From contig CM074127.1 in the NCBI GenBank assembly GCA_037178625.1, positions 3,596,001 through 3,660,000 of the forward strand: a stretch of DNA of 64,000 nt. The letters are read 5' to 3'. A program made the translations under genes and the position numbers. Shown here piece by piece: positions 56,788-64,000 of this stretch. The DNA comes from Skeletonema tropicum. Lineage: Eukaryota > Bacillariophyta > Thalassiosirophyceae > Thalassiosirales > Thalassiosiraceae. Position 1 is the stretch's first letter; each line of letters opens with the position of its first letter. Under the pieces are notes generated by a model. The model worked only from the letters and a program-made list of their open reading frames with translations. It did not search any database and was not told the origin of the DNA.

Positions 56788-59781
56788 ATGCAACCTTTAG
56801 CCGCCACCGTGGGCCATTTCCCAAGCGATGACGAGGGAAGGCATCACCTCAATGATAGAACAGAGCCATCTAGGTGGCACAGGAGGAGAATAATGAGACA
56901 ACATCGGCGATTGACCAAGTCGATAACTTCGACTGTCGGTTTATCGCTACTTTTCATCGCCTGTCAGTGCTGCAACAGATCATTAGTTGCCTTCGCCGAG
57001 GCACTAGACATAGAGGAGGACCAAAAGTCAATCCATAAATCTGTAGATATTGATGCTCTCTTATTACCAAGGAACCGCGCTGGCAGGTCCTACTTCCATT
57101 ATCCACCACTAAACTCGACGAAAATTCAGCTGGAACCTGAGCTATCAATGAGGGAGCGATGGCTCCGTCAAAGCCCCGCCTTGTCGCGAATTCTGGATGA
57201 AGGAAACAACAACGATTACAATGACGAAATCGCCAATGATGATGCAGCTCTTAACTACGATGATGCAAATGATGACACTGATGACTATCAAAATCAAATC
57301 AAGTACATCTGTGAAGACAAAACATGTACAGTGAATGAACAGTGTACCAAGTTCTTATTTGGTTTCCTCGAAGGGACCACTGATGCCAAAGATAACTGCG
57401 AGGGCATCATGAATGCCTACGTTGCAGCTGATTGCGGGACGATTAAGAAAAGCTCGGATTATTCCAGCAGCAAGTCAGATGCAGCTCTATACGCAGATGA
57501 TGATGATTTCAATGATGATTACTTTGGTACATTTTATGATCACCAGTGTTGCTCGAGTTTGAGGAGCCATTACTATGAGTATTGTGATAGTAATGGTATG
57601 TTGAATGAGTTCAATTTACTAGTTGTGGCAGCCGTGATGCTTTTATGTGAATGTGCCAAGAGTGTCGTCAAGAATAATAATATTCGTTGGCTCCCAGAGG
57701 CTGCCGCTTGTATGCTTGTGGGGATGGCGATGGCAGGTATAACAGCTTTGGCTGGCTACTCGATGGAACAGTTTGCGTTTGATGAGGAGATATTCATGTA
57801 CATTTTGCTACCTCCCATCATTTTTGAGGCTGCACTGACGGTGAATAAACGAGAATTTCGTAGGAGGCGAGGGGCTATTATTATATTCGCTGTCTTTGGG
57901 ACGCTCATTTCGTCCTTTGTTACTGGGACAGCAACATACTATACGGCAAAGTACCTTGGAAAGAACTCATTGACGATGTTGGACTCGCTCATCTTTGGTT
58001 CTCTTATCTCCTCAATTGACCCTGTTGCAATTTTAAGTGTGTTGACGAGTTTGAACATGGGTGAGACAGATACCATCTATATCATCGTTCTTGGAGAGTC
58101 TTTGCTTAACGATGGTATTGCAATTACTCTCTTCAAGTCGTTGGTCCAATCGTATCAATCGCATGGAGCAGTGACTGCAGACGCAGTTCTCGGCGCAATC
58201 GCAGACTTTCTTATCATTGCCACTGGAAGCTTCGCCATCGGTCTGGTTTGCGGATTTGCGTCACTATTCTACTTCCTTCTCAACAAGAGTATCTTGCACC
58301 CCGTGATGGAAGTCGCATCATTCTTTCTGTGGGCTGTTGTACCTTACTGGCTTGCTGAGGCGTTCGATTGGAGTGGTATTGTGGCAATTGTCGTTATGGG
58401 ATTCTTCATGGACATGTACCTGCGTCCAGGGTGGGATGCCGCAGATATACAACAGGAGGAACAAGCACGAATCAATCGATTGATGAAGTTGGCTATGGAG
58501 GAACAGGCAAAAGGTCCTGCTGGTTTGGATAGTCCCTACGCAAACATGTATTACAATTGGGGTGATGGCGAGAGTTCAAGACGTTTCAGAGGCAGTGCCG
58601 TGGACATCCCAAGACCAAGACTGGGAACGGAGCCCCCCGCTTACAGCCCGCCTTCGGTCATTAATGGAAGCGCTCCTGACGAGACCCCTCACTCTCAGTC
58701 TCTTCCTAACCCTCCATTGAATGCCAGTGACGAAAGTGTGAATGGTAGTGTTATGGACAACGACACTGTTGGGGGTGTCTCATCGGCAAATGTCAAGGCA
58801 ATAATTTTGAAGAGGGAGTTCGTGCGGCTGTCACGCGAAGCAGATGAGCATGTTCGTTTTGTTGCTCACATTCTCAGCTCTTTATCAGAGAATGCCATCT
58901 TTGCATACCTTGGACTTTTCTTATTTAGTTCGAAGTACAAATGGGACGGTCTCCTATGCACGATTGGAACGATATCATGTGTATTATCTAGGGCAGTTAT
59001 GGTCGTTGCTGCGACGTGGTGCATCTGGTACTTACATGTGTTCCGCCAACGTGCGGGCTGTGGAAGCAGCAACGCTACCCTTTGGGTTATTGACTCAGAT
59101 GAAACTAAAGAAAATGATGGCGATGGCAGTGACGACGAGGGGAAAATCGATCCTACGTGTACTCCAATCAGTAAATCGGCAAGAGCTCTATCAAATTACA
59201 AAGTACAGGTGGTGTTGATTCTTGCTGGACTTCGTGGAGCAGTATCTCTTGCACTGGTGGAGAGTGTTCCCATTTACAATGGCGTGACAGGCATTGGCTC
59301 CAAGAATAAAAGCGTACTCAAAGCCATGACATCATCTGCGATCATTTTCACAATTTTTGTCCTTGGTGGAGGAGCTTGGTACATCCTTAAACGACTTGAT
59401 ATTTCAGACGAAGAAATGCTTATTAAGACTGCCGACAAAGATCGTGACGATCGTCGTGACGAGCCCTTCCTGCCTGTTGGTCTTTATTGTGGTGGCAAAA
59501 TAGCCGATCATGAGATGGAGCTTGCCAATGCTCCGACATGGAAACATCGCAAACTTTCAAGCCCCAGCAGTGTTTCGCACTCTAACAGTACACACATTCT
59601 TAACACACCATCGCCGTCGCAAATACGTCGAATTGGAAGTGAATGGTCGCAAGCCACAGACAATGCAGATCTGAATGCTTTAATAGAGCGGCATTTAAGC
59701 GACAAAAGTGATGATACAGGGCCATCACTTTTCCGTGACGATTCTCACTCTGTAGAAGATCCTCCGCCTCAAGTCGTATAG
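56788..59781 (+). CDS. Na+/H+ exchanger (NHE/CPA1 family)
   Basis: I start at the ATG 56788 (997 residues); the frame extends upstream only from a GTG. A hydrophobic signal or anchor lies at about residues 48-70, followed by an acidic, Cys-containing lumenal region of about 200 residues. The transporter core begins near 57610. It shows LPPIIFEAALTVNKREF, the ion-site motif SSIDPVAILSVL and LGESLLNDGIAITLF, both diagnostic of CPA1 exchangers. A hydrophilic, Pro/Ser-rich insert at about 58440-58800 separates the middle and last membrane helices, which end with LILAGLRGAVSLALVESVP. The C-terminal tail is Ser-rich and charged. The family exchanges Na+ or K+ for H+ at endosomal or plasma membranes; location is not decidable here. 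Confidence 0.92.
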   Translation: MQPLAATVGHFPSDDEGRHHLNDRTEPSRWHRRRIMRQHRRLTKSITSTVGLSLLFIACQCCNRSLVAFAEALDIEEDQKSIHKSVDIDALLLPRNRAGRSYFHYPPLNSTKIQLEPELSMRERWLRQSPALSRILDEGNNNDYNDEIANDDAALNYDDANDDTDDYQNQIKYICEDKTCTVNEQCTKFLFGFLEGTTDAKDNCEGIMNAYVAADCGTIKKSSDYSSSKSDAALYADDDDFNDDYFGTFYDHQCCSSLRSHYYEYCDSNGMLNEFNLLVVAAVMLLCECAKSVVKNNNIRWLPEAAACMLVGMAMAGITALAGYSMEQFAFDEEIFMYILLPPIIFEAALTVNKREFRRRRGAIIIFAVFGTLISSFVTGTATYYTAKYLGKNSLTMLDSLIFGSLISSIDPVAILSVLTSLNMGETDTIYIIVLGESLLNDGIAITLFKSLVQSYQSHGAVTADAVLGAIADFLIIATGSFAIGLVCGFASLFYFLLNKSILHPVMEVASFFLWAVVPYWLAEAFDWSGIVAIVVMGFFMDMYLRPGWDAADIQQEEQARINRLMKLAMEEQAKGPAGLDSPYANMYYNWGDGESSRRFRGSAVDIPRPRLGTEPPAYSPPSVINGSAPDETPHSQSLPNPPLNASDESVNGSVMDNDTVGGVSSANVKAIILKREFVRLSREADEHVRFVAHILSSLSENAIFAYLGLFLFSSKYKWDGLLCTIGTISCVLSRAVMVVAATWCIWYLHVFRQRAGCGSSNATLWVIDSDETKENDGDGSDDEGKIDPTCTPISKSARALSNYKVQVVLILAGLRGAVSLALVESVPIYNGVTGIGSKNKSVLKAMTSSAIIFTIFVLGGGAWYILKRLDISDEEMLIKTADKDRDDRRDEPFLPVGLYCGGKIADHEMELANAPTWKHRKLSSPSSVSHSNSTHILNTPSPSQIRRIGSEWSQATDNADLNALIERHLSDKSDDTGPSLFRDDSHSVEDPPPQVV

Positions 59782-59927
59782 TTCCAAGTCATTCGAATAG
59801 AATCATAACTCATAAATGTAGGGTTACCACAGGGTAAAACCATTCTTGCTTTTGATATGACAAAAAGAGGATTGTACAATTAACATTCAATTATTGTTCA
59901 TCCATCAACTACTACACTGGAAGCATC

Positions 59928-62900
59928 TCACGTTATTTGATGGTCTTCATCAAGGACAGGTTGCGAGCCTAACCCGGCCATCGTAAAATCCAGATCAGGA
60001 TTTTCAGGTTCTATGTCAACGGCCATGGCGTCGTTGTAAGCTTTGATCAAGTCCTCGTCTGAGACGTCCTCAATGTCACCTATCTCATAATGATCAATAC
60101 TGCTGGCCTCTTCGATTTCTTTTAGATCATCCTCCATGAACAACGACTGCTCGACAACGTTGTCTTTATACCCAGTTGACATGCCAAAGTCTATTACTTG
60201 CAACTGATCATCATCATACACACCATGCCAGCCACCACTAGCGCTATTTCGAACTTCTACCATGACATTAAGATCCTGCAACGCAGAAAGAGCATCACCT
60301 TTTCTCTTCATTCCCCATGTACTTCTTCGCCGCATGCTCTGTTTATCGCTTTGCCTTCTTCCTCTTAGGTTGGTACTCATGAACTTTCTATCCTCTTGCT
60401 TTTGCTTTTTCTTCCCTGCTTTGATCTTGTACGCGACAATTCCAACCCCAGCGATGGCAGCAAAGACAAACGAAAGCGAAATTGCAACAACGCCAACAAT
60501 TGCGGCATCTGCCGTGTTCATCTTTTCTGGTTTCTGCCGGCCAGGAGAAGTAACATCAGGGGGAAGAACGCCATCATCAGCAATGTTGACATGATTCCCA
60601 GTTGCTCTATCAAAGGACATGACAAATATATCTGCTGCTGCGTGAGCACCGTTGTCTCCGTATTTGTACTCGGCAAGACTACGCTTCCGCGCGATACTCC
60701 CCCTTGTATGACCCGTAAGGATGGCATTTCCAAGACGATCGGCAGTAATGCCGCCGTCTCCGCGAGAAGGAAAATCATCTCTCGTGGACCCAACTTGTCG
60801 CACATAGTTTCGCGAACCATCGATAGTTTTGTAGCTTGCAATAAACACATCCGTGCCACCGTTTGCGGTAGAGAGAATGCCTGTAGAGTCTACTTTCGAG
60901 AAATCGGTCACTACACCTCCCTGATTTACCATTCCGGTCAAATAAATGTCATCGCCATCTGGAGTTACAGCGCATCCGAACCCAAATGCATTCCCTCTCA
61001 TGCTGACTCCGTCAGTATAGATTGCACCTAATTGGACAGTCCAGACTGTATCCAGGGTGTCCAAATCAACTTTCATCAAAAAAGCTTCCATCGATTTCTT
61101 TCCATTAGGTACAGGATACTTAGAGAGAAAGTCGTCGCCTCTCAACCCTGTCGCAATCCCAGGCAGCACAGATTCTGTTGATCCCACTACATAAATGTGC
61201 CTCATTTTCTCTTGGTCTCCCGAGAGTTGGAGCGGTTTTGAACATACGCCTGCGACAATGTCATCTTTCATTGGCAGTGATTGGATGCGATGACTGTGCA
61301 TGTTGACAAAACTTGATGTAATCGCATCAAACTTGGAATGGCCAGCAAAAACGCCAGTGTCGGTTCGAATCTTCATTATAAATCCATCCAGATCTAGACC
61401 ACCGCTATCTTGCGATTGATAGTCACTACTTGCCCCAGCCATTCCAAAGGCATTGCCAAATCCAGAAGTGGTACCGACCATGACTAAAGTGTCACCTTTC
61501 CCTGTTGGGTCACCAGAGGGAGCAAAGAGAAGCCCTGAGGGACGAACGTCCACTCCTCCCTCAGGTTCATATTCTTGAAACCATTCTTGTTTCATCGCAA
61601 TATTTTTTTCGTCATATCCCTTGGATGATAAGACTTGTTCTGTGTTTGAGTATATGCCAGCACAGCTGGTCAACTTTCCGTTCTCGTCGACACAACCATG
61701 TTGTACGCCGTCAATTGCCACCTTTTCCAATATAATCATGTAGTCTTTACCGTAGTTGGGTCGGCCGGAAGCACCACCAAAATGATCGTTTGTACCTTGT
61801 TGTTGACCCATATCTACGAAATCCGTCCATGACCTTTGGCTAGCACCTGCTCCAATTGTTGGATCGACGTGAAGCCCATTTTTGCTAGCCTGATCATTTC
61901 GTTCTCTTTGTCGCGATGCTAAGGAAGCCACATAGTAATGTTTCTTGGTTGTTGGGTCGCCAACCAAACTTACGGGGTAGAATGCGTTGAGGTATGTTGG
62001 CAACCGATCATCCAACAAACATCTCGCATCCACCCCTGATGTAACAATGCCATCGAACTCCTCTCGAATTTCTTGCACGGATTTGCCAGCTAGATCACTT
62101 GTTCCTTGTAAAGCACGATCCTTGTCCCTTCTTCCACCACCAAAAAAGTTACTTCCTCCACTTCCAATATCATTAGATCCAGTAGGTTCATAGGTCGCAG
62201 AGGTTGGTTGTGAGCTTGGAAAGTTTGTGTCTTCTGTTACATCATTGATGCCGAAGTTAGCATCAAATGTTGTATCTACAATGCCACGAGAAGCGGTGGG
62301 CTCGTAGGTCGCAGATGTTGGTTGTGAGCTTGGAAAGTTTGTGTCTTCTGTTACATCATTGATGCCGAAGTTAGCATCAAATGCTGTACCTACAATGCCA
62401 CGAGAAGCGGTGGGCTCGTAGGTCGCAGAGGTTGGTTGTGAGCTTGGAAAGTTTGTGTCTTCTGTTACATCATTGATGCCGAAGTTAGCATCAAATGCTG
62501 TACCTACAATGCCACGAGAAGCGGTGGGCTCGTAGGTCGCAGAGGTTGGTTGTGAGCTTGGAAAGTTTGTGTCTTCTGTTACATCATTGATGCCGAAGTT
62601 AGCATCAAATGCTGTACCTACAATGCCACGAGAAGCAGTGGGCTCGTAGGTCGCAGAGGTTGGTTGTGAGCTTGGAAAGTCAGTGTCTTCTGTTGAATCA
62701 TTGATGCCGAAGTTAGGATCAAATACATCAGCCTGCTCGTGTAGATTGTATTCAAAGTCCACCGCGTCTGCGTTACTGCCCGATACCGAATCACCATCCG
62801 AAGAAAACCCTGATGGTAAACGAACATCCACCTGTTGCGCAAATGCATAGACATGTGCCCCATTTCTTTTATCGAATGGGAGGAGTGCATCAACTGTGTA

Positions 62901-63698
62901 ACCTTCCTGTCCATCTGGTGATTCAACATGACCTGCCATGAGTAAACGAACACTTCTCGTGTCTTGCAAACTCCTAGCACCACCACCAAAAACGTCAGTT
63001 CCTCCGAGTTGTTCGTCAGATGCAGTCGGTTCATAGGTCGGGGAAGAAATACCAACTGGAGGAGAAGGTTGCTGCTGAGGAACAATATCCACTGGTGGTG
63101 TCGAATATTGTTCAAATCCATGCATGAACTCTCCGACATCCACCTCGTCAGAAAAGAGTATATCCATTGCAGAGCATGCCTCGTCTACATTTTCCGTACC
63201 AAATCGTCGGGAATGCACAACCTTTGGCTGCTTGCCTGAATTATCATCCCCAGGTAATGCCATTACTGCGTAGAAGCAATCACTCTTCTTCGGTGAGTAT
63301 CCTGGCACACCAGGATCTCCCATGTGCGGATGCAATCCTGTTTCCTTATCATTCCACCAATATCCATCGTTATTGGGATTGTTATCAGTCAGCTGTTGCT
63401 TCTCTGCATTGACCAGATAGGCATCCACTCCATCGAATGAGCTCGAGTATGTCGCGCCGGTAATGTAGAGAGAATGGTGACGTGCATCGTAGTGTATTGA
63501 TCCAGCAAAGGAAGAGGGATCAATTAGATCTCCAGCACTTTGGAAGTCCTTTTGTGAGAACTCGTAGGATTTGGATGAATCAGATTGATAAGCAAAGGGT
63601 GCAGCAGTTATGGTCATAGGTTGATTGCTGTAGAGCAGCAGCAGAAGAAAGGCTGGGCTATGGATATTCCACTTCATTTTTATCGTCGTTGGTATCAT
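59928..63698 (-). CDS. Type I membrane protein with beta-propeller-like ectodomain and Ser/Pro/Thr repeats
   Basis: 1,256 residues; ATG at 63698, or the in-frame ATG seven codons later (MKWNIHS) with a cleaner signal peptide (PAFLLLLLYSNQPMTITAAP). The ectodomain has kelch/SBBP-like repeats (IHYDARHHSLYITGATY, AVTPDGDDIYLTGMVNQG, DRLGNAILTGHTRGS), suggesting a beta-propeller. At about residues 320-506 sit five near-identical 38-residue repeats rich in PSSQPTSATYEPTAS, resembling the PT-rich repeats of diatom cell-wall and surface proteins. One membrane helix (about 1063-1088, VGVVAISLSFVFAAIAGVGI) is followed by a basic stop-transfer and an acidic tail of about 165 residues. It probably sits at the cell surface or silica-associated membrane (inference); ligand unknown. 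Confidence 0.78.
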   Translation of the reverse strand: MIPTTIKMKWNIHSPAFLLLLLYSNQPMTITAAPFAYQSDSSKSYEFSQKDFQSAGDLIDPSSFAGSIHYDARHHSLYITGATYSSSFDGVDAYLVNAEKQQLTDNNPNNDGYWWNDKETGLHPHMGDPGVPGYSPKKSDCFYAVMALPGDDNSGKQPKVVHSRRFGTENVDEACSAMDILFSDEVDVGEFMHGFEQYSTPPVDIVPQQQPSPPVGISSPTYEPTASDEQLGGTDVFGGGARSLQDTRSVRLLMAGHVESPDGQEGYTVDALLPFDKRNGAHVYAFAQQVDVRLPSGFSSDGDSVSGSNADAVDFEYNLHEQADVFDPNFGINDSTEDTDFPSSQPTSATYEPTASRGIVGTAFDANFGINDVTEDTNFPSSQPTSATYEPTASRGIVGTAFDANFGINDVTEDTNFPSSQPTSATYEPTASRGIVGTAFDANFGINDVTEDTNFPSSQPTSATYEPTASRGIVDTTFDANFGINDVTEDTNFPSSQPTSATYEPTGSNDIGSGGSNFFGGGRRDKDRALQGTSDLAGKSVQEIREEFDGIVTSGVDARCLLDDRLPTYLNAFYPVSLVGDPTTKKHYYVASLASRQRERNDQASKNGLHVDPTIGAGASQRSWTDFVDMGQQQGTNDHFGGASGRPNYGKDYMIILEKVAIDGVQHGCVDENGKLTSCAGIYSNTEQVLSSKGYDEKNIAMKQEWFQEYEPEGGVDVRPSGLLFAPSGDPTGKGDTLVMVGTTSGFGNAFGMAGASSDYQSQDSGGLDLDGFIMKIRTDTGVFAGHSKFDAITSSFVNMHSHRIQSLPMKDDIVAGVCSKPLQLSGDQEKMRHIYVVGSTESVLPGIATGLRGDDFLSKYPVPNGKKSMEAFLMKVDLDTLDTVWTVQLGAIYTDGVSMRGNAFGFGCAVTPDGDDIYLTGMVNQGGVVTDFSKVDSTGILSTANGGTDVFIASYKTIDGSRNYVRQVGSTRDDFPSRGDGGITADRLGNAILTGHTRGSIARKRSLAEYKYGDNGAHAAADIFVMSFDRATGNHVNIADDGVLPPDVTSPGRQKPEKMNTADAAIVGVVAISLSFVFAAIAGVGIVAYKIKAGKKKQKQEDRKFMSTNLRGRRQSDKQSMRRRSTWGMKRKGDALSALQDLNVMVEVRNSASGGWHGVYDDDQLQVIDFGMSTGYKDNVVEQSLFMEDDLKEIEEASSIDHYEIGDIEDVSDEDLIKAYNDAMAVDIEPENPDLDFTMAGLGSQPVLDEDHQIT
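62180..62740. repeat. Five tandem 114-bp in-frame repeats
   Basis: The motif gttggttgtgagcttggaaa recurs at about 62203, 62317, 62431, 62545 and 62659, an exact 114-bp period (38 codons). Central copies are almost identical at the DNA level; the outer ones carry several differences. Confidence 0.92.
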
Positions 63699-64000
63699 TA
63701 GCTGTTGTGAACGGATGTCATGGTCTTGTGTCTTTATTCTTTATTTTATGCAAAGCGTTGTCTTCGATTCATGAGCGAGGTCTTGCATGCTATTTTCACT
63801 TTCTTCATTCACGAGTGGATTTTTTTATTCCCATGTCGAAAGGGCTGATACTCTTTAAATGGGACTCCCTCATCGATGAAACTCTTCCAAGCAGTTCGCT
63901 TGCGGGTAGACTTCGCTTGCTTTACACACCATTCATTTGAAGGTCATCAACGATCACTGAACTTGCTTCCAAGCAGTTCTACGCACGGCCGGCGAGGCAG
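63699..64000. other. Right-edge region, no gene seen
   Basis: 302 bp upstream of the membrane-protein gene. A 14-bp direct repeat (cttccaagcagttc at 63884 and 63966) is present; no coding frame can be supported. Confidence 0.35.

Overview
The window looks like nuclear DNA of a diatom, probably a centric one; this is inference from content, not a database match. The clues are protein leaders with a signal peptide followed by an Ala-Phe cleavage motif (complex red-derived plastid), short GT-AG introns of 92-194 bp, dense genes on both strands, Ser/Pro/Thr-rich cell-surface repeats, a selenocysteine elongation factor, and an ATXR3/SDG2-type SET methyltransferase.

Layout. 1-2.46 kb: the N-terminal part of an unrecognised minus-strand gene, then gene-poor DNA holding a 576-bp foldback/MITE-like element with 131-bp perfect terminal inverted repeats and an 8-bp target duplication. 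2.46-11.3 kb: a TPR-sulfotransferase (-), a selenocysteine-specific elongation factor (+) fused to a seryl-tRNA synthetase-type tRNA-binding arm, a kinesin-light-chain-like TPR protein (-), and a small plastid-targeted membrane protein (+). 11.6-21.3 kb: one long minus-strand chromatin gene (Tudor-like, AT-hook, SET, HMG box, CW zinc finger, four TALE/KN homeodomain-like modules). 22.1-25.6 kb: a START-like protein and a satellite of about ten 173-190 bp units. 25.8-42.9 kb: one giant secreted fibronectin-III/beta-domain protein of about 5,700 residues, read as three overlapping frames. 43.3-50.7 kb: purH/ATIC (-), a CobW/ZNG1-type metallochaperone GTPase (+), a four-CBS protein (-), cytosolic GAPDH (+). 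51.2-63.7 kb: a lumenal FKBP (+), a plastid double-ApaG protein (+), a half-length ZPR1 (-), a Na+/H+ exchanger (+), and a repeat-bearing type I membrane protein (-).

The genes do not form an operon-like system; most neighbours are divergent or convergent pairs. The strongest novelty candidate is the fusion of the SerRS N-terminal helical arm, which contacts the long variable arm of tRNASer and tRNASec, to EFSec. Next are the ATXR3-type methyltransferase extended by a CW finger and several homeodomain-like modules, and the giant FN3 protein with tandem E-[VI]-Q strand motifs.

Reading frames break repeatedly by what looks like a single extra base, in five different genes and worst in GAPDH. 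The encoded residues stay conserved across each break. I read these as probable consensus errors, but the near-uniform +1 direction is flagged.
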